Of a DNA stretch of 64,000 bases, positions 27,496 through 36,197 are shown in pieces (position 1 is the stretch's first letter; each line of letters begins with the position of its first letter). This DNA comes from Lysobacter luteus (lineage in GTDB: Bacteria > Pseudomonadota > Gammaproteobacteria > Xanthomonadales > Xanthomonadaceae), in the NCBI RefSeq assembly GCF_907164845.1, contig NZ_OU015430.1:186001-250000 (forward strand), written 5' to 3'. The position numbers and the translations under genes are program-made. The notes beneath the pieces were generated by a model, which did no database searches, was not told the origin of the DNA, and saw nothing but the letters and a program-made list of their open reading frames with translations.

Positions 27496-28938
27496 TCAAC
27501 GCGCGGGCTCCGTGTCGTGGTGACCGAAGTCCGGCAGGGGCTGCGAGACGGCGGGGGACGCGGTGGCAGCGTCGCGCATGTCGTCGGCCTGCACCGTATC
27601 CCCACCGAACAGGACCGACGGCTGGCGACGACGCTCGCGCCAGGCACGCAGTGCCATCGGGGCCATCCGGATCGCGCCCACCGCGTAGAGGAGGCGGAAC
27701 AGCCGCAACCGCCAGCGCACGGCCGGCGCGTCGAACACGTCGCCGGCGAGCATCGAGATCACCGCCTGCTCGACCTTGAGCACGTTGCGCGGGCGCGAGA
27801 ACATCGCCTTCATGGTCGGCGAGGTGAACCGGTAGATGAACCACTTGAACTCATCAAGGCCGCGCGTGAGCTTCTTCTCCAGCGCCGTCATGACCTCCGC
27901 CTCGCGCGCGGGCTCGCGCAGCACCGCATCGACCGCGTCGGCACCCAGCTCGGCGCCGTTCATCGCCAGGAACACGCCCGACGAGAACATCGGGTCGACG
28001 AACGTCCACGCGTCGCCCAGCAGCATCCAGCCCGGCCCGCTCATGCGGCTGCAGTCGTAGGCGTAGTTGCCGGTGGCATGCACCGGCGCCACCCGCACGG
28101 CGTCGCGCATGCGCACCGCGGCGGCAGGAACGGATTCGAGGGTGCGCTGCAGGAATGCCTCGCTGTCGCCGCGGCGCTGCTTGAGGTACTCGGGCGTGCA
28201 CACCGCGCCGACGCTGGTGACGCCGCCGCGCAGCGGGATCATCCAGAGCCAGCCGTGCTCGTGCCGGATGATGCTGACGTTGCCGGCATCCTCGCCGGGC
28301 CGGCGCTCGACACCGGTGTAGTGGCTGAACAGTGCCGCCGATGCATGCCGGGGGTTGCGGCGCTTCAGGCCGAGCCTGGCCCCGAGGAACGCGTCGCGGC
28401 CGCTGGCGTCGACGAGATAGCGCGGCTGGAACCGCAGCGGGCCATCGTCGCCGCGCGCATGTACCAGCGTCGCGCCTCCATCCAGCTCGACCCGATCGAC
28501 CCGGACGCCGTCGCGTGCGTCCACGCCCTGCGCGCGCGCGTGGTCGAACAGCAGCTGGTCGAACTCCGCACGCTTGACGTGGAAGGCAAAGCCGGGGCTG
28601 TCACCGAGCGCGCGCTTGAACGGGAAGCGGTTGTAGCTGCCGTCGTCGACCGGGAAGTCGGCGCCGAGCTTGAGCACGCCGATCCCGCGGACCTGATCAA
28701 GCACCCCGAGCCGCTCGAGGATCGGCATGTTCATCGGCAGCAACGACTCGCCGATATGGAACCGGGGGTGCCGCTCCTTCTCCAGCATCGTCACCTGCCA
28801 GCCCTTGCGCGCCAGCAGCGTGGCGATGGTCGAGCCGGCCGGGCCGCCACCGATGACGAGGACGTCGGGGCGGGCGATGGCCCCGGGGGTGGCGGATGCG
28901 GTGGGCGCGGCGGTGCTGGCGGGATCGGACACGGTCAT
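27496..28938 (-). CDS. Flavin-dependent halogenase-like enzyme 1 of the pigment cluster
   Basis: A 480-residue FAD-dependent enzyme. GGGPAGST (about 30-37) binds FAD and HIGESLLP (61-68) follows, as in phenol/pyrrole halogenases. Lys90 in VLKLGADF fits the catalytic lysine, and WLWMIP (230-235) is the WxWxIP signature that separates halogenases from monooxygenases. A second FAD motif is LLGDAWTFVDPMFSSGV. A C-terminal domain of about 150 residues extends past the catalytic core. Xanthomonadins of Xanthomonas are brominated aryl polyenes, so ring halogenation is a reasonable role; halide and activity are not shown by sequence. The start may also be 28947. It leads the minus-strand pair with xanB2 and is divergent from the ACP operon. 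Confidence 0.82.
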   Translation of the reverse strand: MTVSDPASTAAPTASATPGAIARPDVLVIGGGPAGSTIATLLARKGWQVTMLEKERHPRFHIGESLLPMNMPILERLGVLDQVRGIGVLKLGADFPVDDGSYNRFPFKRALGDSPGFAFHVKRAEFDQLLFDHARAQGVDARDGVRVDRVELDGGATLVHARGDDGPLRFQPRYLVDASGRDAFLGARLGLKRRNPRHASAALFSHYTGVERRPGEDAGNVSIIRHEHGWLWMIPLRGGVTSVGAVCTPEYLKQRRGDSEAFLQRTLESVPAAAVRMRDAVRVAPVHATGNYAYDCSRMSGPGWMLLGDAWTFVDPMFSSGVFLAMNGAELGADAVDAVLREPAREAEVMTALEKKLTRGLDEFKWFIYRFTSPTMKAMFSRPRNVLKVEQAVISMLAGDVFDAPAVRWRLRLFRLLYAVGAIRMAPMALRAWRERRRQPSVLFGGDTVQADDMRDAATASPAVSQPLPDFGHHDTEPAR

Positions 28939-29047
28939 GGGCGGCATGATACTTGGCGGCCCACCGGCGGTTGGATCGGCTCTTGGTTGCGCGGCGCCCT
29001 CCGATCGCGGATCGTTGCCGGCAATCGTCGTCCACTGGAATTACCCG

Positions 29048-29317
29048 ATGTCCGTACAGAGCCCCGCCGAGCACGAACTGGCGCAACTGCTGGTCGAAAG
29101 CCTCAACCTCGAGGGCGTGGCGCCCGACAGCATCGACCCGGAGGCGCCGCTGTTCGGCGACGGGCTGGGGCTGGATTCGATCGACGCGCTCGAGCTGGCG
29201 CTGGCGATCAGCAAGAAGTACGGCTTCCAGCTGCGTTCGGACAGCGACGAGAACCGTCGCATCTTCTCCTCGCTGCGCGCGCTTTCGGCGCATATCGACC
29301 AGAACCGGGCGGCCTGA
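29048..29317 (+). CDS. Acyl carrier protein of the aryl polyene/xanthomonadin pathway
   Basis: An 89-residue acyl carrier protein. The phosphopantetheine site is Ser44 in GLGLDSIDALEL. Its C-terminal half is longer and more basic than in fatty-acid ACPs, as in the ACPs of aryl polyene clusters (ApeE/ApeF, XanC type). It would carry the hydroxybenzoyl starter and the growing polyene. It is the first gene of an eight-gene plus-strand operon, 19 bp before the next GTG start and 109 bp from the divergent halogenase-like gene, so a divergent promoter region lies at 28939-29047. Confidence 0.9.
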   Translation: MSVQSPAEHELAQLLVESLNLEGVAPDSIDPEAPLFGDGLGLDSIDALELALAISKKYGFQLRSDSDENRRIFSSLRALSAHIDQNRAA

Positions 29318-29336
29318 CCCGGCCCCGGCGCCGCCG

Positions 29337-30029
29337 GTGAACCGCCTCGCCGCGCTGCGGCTGCTGCTCGCGATTGCGTATCCACTGCTGGCCCACGGTG
29401 CCAGCGTCGAAGGCAGCGGCATGCTCGCACTCGTGGCACTGGCCGACCTGGCGGTGATCGTCCTGCTCGATCCACTGGCGCGCCTGCGCGGCTGGGCCTG
29501 GGCGACGCTGGCCGTGGTGGTCGCCGGCCTGTGGGCGCTCCGCGGCAGCGCGGTGCCGGCCCTGCTGCTGCTGGCACCGCCGATGGTGTTCACCGGGCTG
29601 CTGTCGTGGTGGTTCGGCCGCAGCCTGGGCGCCGGCCGGGTACCGCTGATCAGCCGCATCGTCGCCGGCCTGGAAGGCTGCGCGCCGGCGCAGTTGCGGG
29701 ACGACCTGAAGGCGTACACGCGCCGGCTGACCCTGCTGTGGGCGCTGCTGCTGGGCGGTCTCGCGCTGGTCAACGGCGTGCTTGCGCTGGTCGCGGTGCC
29801 GGACGGCGTGCTCGCCCGGCTCGGTCATCCGCCGCTGTTCACGGTCTCGCAGGACGCCTGGTCGTGGTTCGCCAACCTGCTCAATTACGGGATCGTCGGT
29901 GGCTTCTTCATCGGCGAATACCTCTACCGCAAGCGCCGGTTCGCGGACCGGCCGTATCGCGATTTCCCGGACTTCCTGCGCAGGATGGCGGCGCTGGGGC
30001 CGGCGTTCTGGCGGACCCTGTTCGACTGA
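29337..30029 (+). CDS. Pigment-cluster integral membrane protein (COG4648-like)
   Basis: A 230-residue inner-membrane protein with about six hydrophobic segments. The GTG at 29337 is chosen because it begins directly with an amphipathic N-terminus (VNRLAALRLLLAIAYPLL); the next internal ATG would delete the first helix. The C-terminal half has WSWFANLLNYGIVGGFFIGEYLYRKRRF with conserved charged residues, as in the COG4648 proteins always found in aryl polyene and xanthomonadin clusters. The biochemical role is unknown; membrane assembly of the polyene synthase or transfer is possible. It is 19 bp downstream of the ACP gene. Confidence 0.8.
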   Translation: MNRLAALRLLLAIAYPLLAHGASVEGSGMLALVALADLAVIVLLDPLARLRGWAWATLAVVVAGLWALRGSAVPALLLLAPPMVFTGLLSWWFGRSLGAGRVPLISRIVAGLEGCAPAQLRDDLKAYTRRLTLLWALLLGGLALVNGVLALVAVPDGVLARLGHPPLFTVSQDAWSWFANLLNYGIVGGFFIGEYLYRKRRFADRPYRDFPDFLRRMAALGPAFWRTLFD

Positions 30030-30101
30030 GCGGCGGCGGCCCGCCCGCGCCGTGGGCCGTGCTGCCTTATCCTTTGCGACCTCCCGCCGGTCGAGCCTGC
30101 C

Positions 30102-30401
30102 GTGTCCGCCTTTACCATCCCCGCCGATCATCCGAGCCTGCCCGGGCATTTCCCGGGCCGCCCGCTGGTGCCCGGCGTGGTGGTGCTGGACCGCGTCATG
30201 GAAGCGATCGAGGCGCGGGACGGGGCGCTGCCTGCCGGCCTGCGGTTGCCGCAGGTGAAGTTCCTGCAGCCACTGCTGCCGGGGGAGGTCGCGCGGGTGG
30301 AGCTGGACGGTGGCGCGCCGCGCTGGCGCTTCCGGGTACTGCGCGGCGACGACGTGCTGGCCACGGGTGAAGTCGTCGCCGACACCGGTACCACGGCGTG
30401 A
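30102..30401 (+). CDS. Hotdog-fold 3-hydroxyacyl-ACP dehydratase (ApeI-like)
   Basis: A 99-residue single hotdog protein from the GTG at 30102. The motif HPSLPGHFPGRPLVPGVV has the catalytic His16 of FabZ/FabA-type dehydratases, and the segment PQVKFLQPLLPGE forms the second strand. ApeI homologues in aryl polyene clusters dehydrate the 3-hydroxyacyl-ACP to give the conjugated double bond. The protein is shorter than FabZ (about 150), which is usual for this branch. It overlaps the acyltransferase gene in GTGA (30398-30401), so translation is coupled. Confidence 0.87.
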   Translation: MSAFTIPADHPSLPGHFPGRPLVPGVVVLDRVMEAIEARDGALPAGLRLPQVKFLQPLLPGEVARVELDGGAPRWRFRVLRGDDVLATGEVVADTGTTA

Positions 30402-31375
30402 GCGCGGACTGGAAGCAGCGGCCCGAGGGTGGCGGCTGGTTCGCCATCTGGCTGATCCGCAACATCGCCCGTTACGGCGGTCGCGCGGTCGCGCGCGTGC
30501 TGCTGTATCCGATCACGCTGTACTTCCTGCTCGTCCGCGGACCGGAGCGCAAAGCCTCGCGCGACTACCTGCGGCGTGTGCTTGGCCGCCCCGCCGGGCT
30601 GCCCGATGTCGCCCGCCACATCCACGCCTTCGCCGCGACCATCCTCGACCGCGTCTTCATGCTGAGCGGACAGATGGAGCGGTTCGAGGTGCGCATCGAC
30701 GGGCTCGAGCCGCTGCACGAACAGATCGACCGCGGCCGCGGCGTGCTGATGTTCGGCTCGCACCTGGGCAGTTTCGAGGTGCTGCGGGTGCTTGCGCGCC
30801 AACGCCCCGACGTGACCGTCCGGGTGGTGCTCGACAAGGCCCACAACCCGGCGATGACGCAGTTGCTGGACGCACTCAACCCGGAGATCGCGCGCACCGT
30901 GATCGACGCCGGCCAGGACGGCCCGTCGATCGTCATGGCGATCCGCGAGGCCACCGACGCCGGCGCGCTGGTGGCGCTGCTGGTCGACCGCACCCACCCG
31001 GGCCAGCCGTCGCAGCCGGCAACGTTCCTCGGCGATACGGCGCACTTCCCGGTGGCGCCCTGGCTGATCGCGGCCGTGCTCAAGGTACCGGTGGTGCTGG
31101 CGTTTGGCCTGTACCGCGGCGGGCGGCGCTACGACCTCGCCTTCGAGCTGTTCAGCGAGGGCATCGACATGCCGCGCCAACATCGCCAACAGCTGCTGGC
31201 GGGACTGGTCCAGCGCTACGCCGGCCGGTTGGCGCACCATGCACGCACCGCGCCATACAACTGGTTCAACTTCTACGACTTCTGGCAGACCGATCATGCG
31301 AACGCGCCTCAACCCGACCGCCTGGCTGCTGGTACTGCTGGCAGCGACCGGCTCGCTCCACGCCGCGGCGCCTGA
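30398..31375 (+). CDS. LpxL/HtrB-like acyltransferase of the pigment cluster
   Basis: A 325-residue inner-membrane-associated acyltransferase from a GTG that overlaps the dehydratase stop. The LpxL-type catalytic motif HxxxxE is in SHLGSFE (about residues 125-131), preceded by a basic, hydrophobic N-terminal anchor. A DRTHPGQ segment and a YDLAFELFSEG stretch match the lysophospholipid acyltransferase family. In aryl polyene pathways such enzymes attach the polyene to a lipid or sugar acceptor. Its last 80 bp overlap the following LolA-like gene in another frame, an unusually long overlap. The tail after WQTDHAN is low-complexity and may be dispensable. Confidence 0.85.
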   Translation: MSADWKQRPEGGGWFAIWLIRNIARYGGRAVARVLLYPITLYFLLVRGPERKASRDYLRRVLGRPAGLPDVARHIHAFAATILDRVFMLSGQMERFEVRIDGLEPLHEQIDRGRGVLMFGSHLGSFEVLRVLARQRPDVTVRVVLDKAHNPAMTQLLDALNPEIARTVIDAGQDGPSIVMAIREATDAGALVALLVDRTHPGQPSQPATFLGDTAHFPVAPWLIAAVLKVPVVLAFGLYRGGRRYDLAFELFSEGIDMPRQHRQQLLAGLVQRYAGRLAHHARTAPYNWFNFYDFWQTDHANAPQPDRLAAGTAGSDRLAPRRGA

Positions 31376-31970
31376 GCAGGCACCGGCCGGTGATGCGGTC
31401 AGCAGCGAGTGGATCCTCGACCGGCTCGCCCGGCCGGCGCCCATGCGCACCCGCTTCGTCGAGCTGCGCGAGTCGCGGCTACTGAAAAACCCGCTTCGGC
31501 TGAGCGGGGAATACCGCCGGCCGGAAGACGACGTGCTCGTGCGCGAGGTCCGTGCGCCGTATGCCGAGACCACCACCATCGCCGCCGGCGAAGCGACGAT
31601 CGAGCGCGCGGGCAAGTCGCCGCGCACGTTCGCACTGTCGCGTGCGCCCGAACTCGCCGGCCTGCAGGCAAGTTTCGGCGCGCTGCTGTCGGGCGACCGG
31701 GAGCAGCTGGACGAGTACTACACGGTGGAGTCCAGCGGAACCCGCCAGGACTGGGTGCTGACCTTGCTGCCCAGGAAGCCCGAGCTGGCGATGAAGGTCC
31801 GTGACATCACGTTGCACGGACGGGGCGCCGAGCTGCGGTGCATCGAGACCCGCACGCCGGATGACCCGGCCCCGCAGCGCACGCTGCTGGCCGGCGCGGC
31901 CACCGCCGCGGCGGATATCGGCGACGCCAGTCGTTTCGCCGCGCTGTGCCACGGCGATTCCACCGAGTGA
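31296..31970 (+). CDS. LolA-like outer-membrane carrier protein of the pigment cluster
   Basis: A 224-residue periplasmic protein with a signal peptide (residues 1-23, ending LHAAA). The fold resembles LolA: segments such as PAPMRTRFVELRESRLLKNP, LSGEYRRPEDD and LTLLPRKPELAMKVRDI correspond to the half-barrel of lipoprotein carriers. In xanthomonadin and aryl polyene clusters a LolA-like protein always precedes an MMPL exporter, and together they may shuttle the lipid-linked pigment across the periplasm. The ATG at 31296 lies inside the acyltransferase gene. Its stop overlaps the start of the exporter (TGATG). Confidence 0.85.
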   Translation: MRTRLNPTAWLLVLLAATGSLHAAAPEQAPAGDAVSSEWILDRLARPAPMRTRFVELRESRLLKNPLRLSGEYRRPEDDVLVREVRAPYAETTTIAAGEATIERAGKSPRTFALSRAPELAGLQASFGALLSGDREQLDEYYTVESSGTRQDWVLTLLPRKPELAMKVRDITLHGRGAELRCIETRTPDDPAPQRTLLAGAATAAADIGDASRFAALCHGDSTE

Positions 31971-34342
31971 TGGCCGGCCCCGGTTCCACGTCGGCGCGAC
32001 GGCTGGGCCTCGCGCTGGCCTGGCTCGCCGTGTTGCTGCTGGCCGGCTGGTGGATCGCGCCGCGGATCGAGCTCAGCGGCGACCTGCGCAAGTTCATGCC
32101 GAGCGCGCAGACGCCGGCGCAGAAGCTGCTCATCGACGAACTCGGCGAAGGACCCGGCTCGCGCCTGCTGCTACTGGCGTTGTCGGGTGCAGACGCGGAC
32201 GTGTTGGCCGCGCAATCGGATGCCTTGCGCGCCCGCCTTGCCGATGATCCCCGGTTCGTCCTGGTGGCCAACGGCGGGGCGGCGGGGCTGGCGGCGATCC
32301 CCGAGCGCCTGCGTTCCTACCGCTACCTGCTGTCGCCGACGCTGGACACTACGTCACTGGATGCCACGTATCTCGGCGACCAACTCGAAGCGCGCGTGCA
32401 GGACCTGGGTTCACCGGTCGCGGCGCTGGTGGAGCCGTTGCTGCCCGCCGACCCCACACTGGAGACGCTGGTGCTCGCCGAGAGCTGGCAGCCGGCTGAC
32501 GCCCCGCAGACCCTGCACGGCGTCTGGTTTGACCGTGCCGGCGAACAGGCATTGCTGGCGGTGCAGACCCGCGCCGCGGGGTTCGATCCGACCGGGCAGC
32601 AGGACGCGGTCGGCGCGATCGAAGATGCCTTCGGTACCGTGCGCGGCGTCAGCGGGACGCGGCTGGAGATGACGGGTCCCGGTGCGTTCTCGGTCGAGGT
32701 CGGTGGCCGCACGCAACGCGAGGCCAGCCGCATCGGCAGCCTCGACACACTGGTGTTCGTCCTGCTGCTCGCGCTGGCCTACCGCAGCTGGAAGGCGCCG
32801 CTGCTCGGTGCGCTGCCATTAGCCAGTGGCGGCCTGGCCGGCCTGGCCGCGGTTGCCCTCGGGTTCGACGGCGTGCACGGGATCACCGTCGCGTTCGGCT
32901 TCACCCTGATCGGCGTCGCGCAGGATTACCCGATCCACCTCTTCAGCCACCAGCGGCCCGGGCTGTCGCCCTGGGCCAGCGCCCGCGCGCTGTGGCCGAC
33001 GCTCGGCACCGGCGTCGCCGCCACCTGCATCGCCTACCTGACGTTCCTGGTGTCGGGCGTGGAAGGGCTGGAACAGCTCGCGGTGTTCACCGTGGTGGGG
33101 CTCGGCGTGGCCGCCCTGACGACGCGGTTCATGTTGCCGGGGCTGATCGACCCGGCGCCGCGTGACGTCGCCGATACGCTCTGGCTGGACCGCGCATGGA
33201 CGCGACGCTCGCGTTGGCCGCGGCTCGGCGTCGCCGGTGGCCTGGCGATCGCATTGCTGGCTGGCGCGGTCGCATGGTTCGCGCCGGGTCCGTTCTGGCA
33301 GAACGACCTGTCGCGGCTGACGCCGGTGCCGGCCGACGCCCTGGCCCGCGACGCGCAACTGCGGGCCGAGCTCGGTGCGCCGGACGTGCGCTACCTGATC
33401 GCGCTGCGCGGTGACGACGCCGAGGCGGCCCTGCGCGCGGCCGAACGCCTGCACCCTACGCTCGAGCGGCTCCGCGCGGACGGCGGCGTCGCCGGCTTCG
33501 ACCATGCCGCGCGTTACCTGCCCAGCACGGCGACCCAGCGCACACGGCAGCAGCGTCTGCCCGATCCCGACACGTTGCGTGCCGACCTGGCCGCCGCGGT
33601 GGCCGCCAGCCCGTTCCGGGATGACGTGTTCGCGCCGTTCCTGACCGACGTCGCCGCCGCGCGCGAAGCCACGCCGCTGACGGTCGACGACCTTGCCGGC
33701 ACGCCCTTGGCGGCGCGCGTCGACGGCCTGCTGTTGCGCGGCGACGACGGCGCCACCGCGCTCGTCGCGCTGAGCGGCATCGCCGACCCGGTCGCGGTCG
33801 CGCGTGTCGTCGATGCTGCCGGTGCGCAGCTGCTCGACCTCAAGCAGGCGTCCGAGTCGCTGGTTGCCGACTACCGGCAACGGGTGCTGTGGGCGCTGGC
33901 GCTGGCGGCGGTCCTGCTGGCGGCAACGGTCTGGGTCGCGCTGCGGTCTTCGCGCCGCGTGCTGCGGGTGCTCGCGCCGATGCTGCTGACCACGGTGCTG
34001 GTGCTGGCGGTGCTGCGCGGCGCCGGGGTGGAACTCAACCTGTTCCACCTGGTCGCCCTGATCCTCGGCGCCGGGCTCGGGCTCGACTACGCGCTTTTCT
34101 TCGACCACGCCGGTGATGGGCGCAAGGAGCAGTTGCGCGCGCTGCACGCGATCATCGTCTGCAGCCTCACCACGCTGCTGGTGTTCTCGCTGCTGGCCGC
34201 CTCGAGCATCCCGGTGCTGCGTGCGATCGGCGGAACGGTCGCGCTCGGCGTGTTGTTCAACTTCGTCCTGGCGCTGCTGATCGTCCCGCGCCCGCTCGCC
34301 GCTACGCCGGTGCCGCGCGATCCCGAGGTGGACGCCGCATGA
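31970..34342 (+). CDS. MMPL/RND-family exporter of the pigment cluster
   Basis: A 790-residue integral membrane transporter with about 12 predicted transmembrane helices in the usual RND pattern: one N-terminal helix, a large periplasmic loop (about 40-255), five helices, then the same arrangement repeated (loop about 445-635). The ATG at 31970 overlaps the LolA-like stop; an upstream start at 31946 would add eight residues. A GFTLIGVAQDYPIHLF segment and its counterpart GAGLGLDYALFFD carry the intramembrane aspartates used for proton coupling. It probably moves the polyene or its lipid conjugate to the periplasm or outer membrane, as in Xanthomonas. Confidence 0.88.
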   Translation: MAGPGSTSARRLGLALAWLAVLLLAGWWIAPRIELSGDLRKFMPSAQTPAQKLLIDELGEGPGSRLLLLALSGADADVLAAQSDALRARLADDPRFVLVANGGAAGLAAIPERLRSYRYLLSPTLDTTSLDATYLGDQLEARVQDLGSPVAALVEPLLPADPTLETLVLAESWQPADAPQTLHGVWFDRAGEQALLAVQTRAAGFDPTGQQDAVGAIEDAFGTVRGVSGTRLEMTGPGAFSVEVGGRTQREASRIGSLDTLVFVLLLALAYRSWKAPLLGALPLASGGLAGLAAVALGFDGVHGITVAFGFTLIGVAQDYPIHLFSHQRPGLSPWASARALWPTLGTGVAATCIAYLTFLVSGVEGLEQLAVFTVVGLGVAALTTRFMLPGLIDPAPRDVADTLWLDRAWTRRSRWPRLGVAGGLAIALLAGAVAWFAPGPFWQNDLSRLTPVPADALARDAQLRAELGAPDVRYLIALRGDDAEAALRAAERLHPTLERLRADGGVAGFDHAARYLPSTATQRTRQQRLPDPDTLRADLAAAVAASPFRDDVFAPFLTDVAAAREATPLTVDDLAGTPLAARVDGLLLRGDDGATALVALSGIADPVAVARVVDAAGAQLLDLKQASESLVADYRQRVLWALALAAVLLAATVWVALRSSRRVLRVLAPMLLTTVLVLAVLRGAGVELNLFHLVALILGAGLGLDYALFFDHAGDGRKEQLRALHAIIVCSLTTLLVFSLLAASSIPVLRAIGGTVALGVLFNFVLALLIVPRPLAATPVPRDPEVDAA

Positions 34343-34824
34343 GCGCGACCAACGTGGGAACCGACCATCGCATCGACCGGGCGCGGATCACCGCGCTGAT
34401 CCCGCACCAGGGCGCGATGTGCCTGTGGGACGAGGTGCTGGACTGGGACGCCGGGGCGATCCGGTTGCGCACCACCGGACATCGCGCTTCCGACAACCCG
34501 CTGCGCAGCGATGGCGGCCTGCGCGCGGTGCACCTGTGCGAGTACGGCGCCCAGGCCATGGCCGTCCATGGCGGATTGCTGGCCTCGGCAGCCGGCGGCG
34601 CCGCGCCGCCGGGGGTGCTGGTGGCCTTGCGCGGCGTGCAACTGCACGTTGCGCGCATCGACGGGCTTGCAGGGGACCTGGTGTGCGAGGCGGAGCGCCT
34701 GGTCGCATTCGACAGCAGCCAGCAGTACGGCTTCCGCATCAGTCACGACCAGGTATTGCTGGCCGAAGGTCGCGCGGCGGTCGTGCTGCAACCGACCACG
34801 GCCCCGGAGCAGGGGCGGCCGTAG
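34339..34824 (+). CDS. ApeP-like hotdog dehydratase of the pigment cluster
   Basis: A 161-residue hotdog-fold protein that overlaps the exporter stop in ATGA. The N-terminal IPHQGAMCLWDEVLDWD resembles the ApeP family found in aryl polyene clusters, where it partners ApeI to make a heterodimeric 3-hydroxyacyl-ACP dehydratase. The histidine in PHQGAM and the acidic residues in HLCEYGAQAMAVHGG are candidate active-site residues. This agrees with the short ApeI-like protein encoded two genes upstream. Cytosolic. Confidence 0.82.
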   Translation: MSATNVGTDHRIDRARITALIPHQGAMCLWDEVLDWDAGAIRLRTTGHRASDNPLRSDGGLRAVHLCEYGAQAMAVHGGLLASAAGGAAPPGVLVALRGVQLHVARIDGLAGDLVCEAERLVAFDSSQQYGFRISHDQVLLAEGRAAVVLQPTTAPEQGRP

Positions 34825-34863
34825 CAGGCGACAATGCGGCAACCCCGATCCGGAGACCGCCCG

Positions 34864-35604
34864 ATGCCCGCACCATCCAGCGCACCACGCCGTGCCCTCG
34901 TGACCGGCGGCAGCGGCGACATCGGCGGCGCGATCTGCATGCGCCTGGCCGCCGACGGCCTGCATGTGATCGTCCACGCCAACGGCAACCTCGCGCGTGC
35001 CGAAGCGGTGGTCGCGGCGATCCACCATGAGGGCGGCAGTGCCGAGGCGGTGGCGTTCGATGTCGCCGATGGCGAGGTCACCCGCGCCGCGATCGAGGCC
35101 CTGCTCGCCGACGGCCCGGTCCAGGTACTGGTCAACAACGCCGGCATCCATGACGACGCGCCGATGGCCGGCATGAGCGATTCGCAGTGGAAGCGGGTGG
35201 TGGACGTGTCGCTGCACGGCTTTTTCCACGTCACCCAGCCACTGCTGCTGCCGATGGCGCGCACGCGCTGGGGGCGCATCGTCAGCGTGTCGTCGGTGGC
35301 CGCGGTGCTAGGCAACCGCGGGCAGGCCAACTACGCCGCCGCCAAGGCCGCGCTGCACGGCGCCAGCAGGTCGCTGGCACGCGAGATGGCCAGCCGCGGC
35401 ATCAGCGTCAACGTGGTTGCGCCTGGCGTGATCGCCGGGCGCATGGCCAGCGCGGCGTTCGAGCCGGAAATGGTCAAGCAGATGGTGCCGGCCGGGCGTC
35501 CCGGCACGCCCGAAGAGGTTGCCGCGCTGGTCGCGTTCCTGTGCTCGGACGCGGCCGGCTACGTCAACGGCCAGGTGATCGGCATCAACGGCGGGATGGG
35601 CTGA
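34864..35604 (+). CDS. 3-oxoacyl-ACP reductase (FabG-like, ApeQ type)
   Basis: SDR ketoreductase of 246 residues; ATG at 34864 after CGGAG. It has the cofactor loop TGGSGDIGGA (about 15-24), NNAG, Ser in VSVSSVAAVLG, YAAAK with Tyr and Lys, and PG followed by the lid, as in FabG. It reduces the beta-keto group after each condensation. It ends the plus-strand pigment operon, 39 bp after the ApeP-like gene. NADPH use is expected but the specificity residue is not diagnostic. Confidence 0.9.
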   Translation: MPAPSSAPRRALVTGGSGDIGGAICMRLAADGLHVIVHANGNLARAEAVVAAIHHEGGSAEAVAFDVADGEVTRAAIEALLADGPVQVLVNNAGIHDDAPMAGMSDSQWKRVVDVSLHGFFHVTQPLLLPMARTRWGRIVSVSSVAAVLGNRGQANYAAAKAALHGASRSLAREMASRGISVNVVAPGVIAGRMASAAFEPEMVKQMVPAGRPGTPEEVAALVAFLCSDAAGYVNGQVIGINGGMG

Positions 35605-35735
35605 GCCGCCCGATCGACGTTCGCCTGCCCCGTGCCCGGCACGATGACATTCACCCGGCGCTGTGCCGCGCGGCGCAATACTCGCGGCCGACGCCTCCGG
35701 CGCCCGCCCCACGTCGATCCGAGGAGGATCCGCGC

Positions 35736-36197
35736 ATGCGTATTTTTTCAACCCTCGTCCTGGGACTTGTCCTTGCCGCCGCCGGTTGCGCCAGCACCTC
35801 CAAGGTGATGCTGGGCCAGGCCCGGCCGGCCATCGCGCCCGAGCAGGTGCAGGTGTACTTCTCGGCGCCGCCCGGGCGCTACGAGGAGATCGCGATGCTG
35901 GAGACCTCCAGCGGCCAGTTCACCTACGGCGCGCAGAACAAGATGGACGAGGTGCTCGGCAAGCTGCGGGTCGCGGCGGCGGAGCTGGGTGCCAACGGTG
36001 TGCTGTTCGAGGGTTCCGCGCAGGGTCCGGGCGGCGGCAACGTCGGCATCGGCGTGGGAGGCGGCCGGTTCGGTGGCAGCAGCCATCTGGGCGGTGGCGT
36101 CGGGGTGAGCATCAGCCCCAGCCGCACCCATGCGCGCGGCGTCGCGGTCTACGTGTTCGACCCGCCGCCGATGGGCACGCAGCCCCCGCGTCCCTAG
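35736..36197 (+). CDS. Hypothetical lipoprotein after the pigment operon
   Basis: A 153-residue lipoprotein with a very strong ribosome-binding site (GAGGAGG, ATG at 35736) and a lipobox AAAGC (Cys18). The middle part, YEEIAMLETSS and LRVAAAELGANGVLFEG, is folded-looking and reminiscent of YbjQ-like domains, but the match is weak. A glycine-rich stretch near the C-terminus (about 108-133) is probably a flexible or beta-rich segment. Function unknown. It stands 131 bp after FabG and may have its own promoter. Its TAG stop lies in a CTAG shared with the stop of the convergent halogenase-like gene. Confidence 0.72.
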   Translation: MRIFSTLVLGLVLAAAGCASTSKVMLGQARPAIAPEQVQVYFSAPPGRYEEIAMLETSSGQFTYGAQNKMDEVLGKLRVAAAELGANGVLFEGSAQGPGGGNVGIGVGGGRFGGSSHLGGGVGVSISPSRTHARGVAVYVFDPPPMGTQPPRP

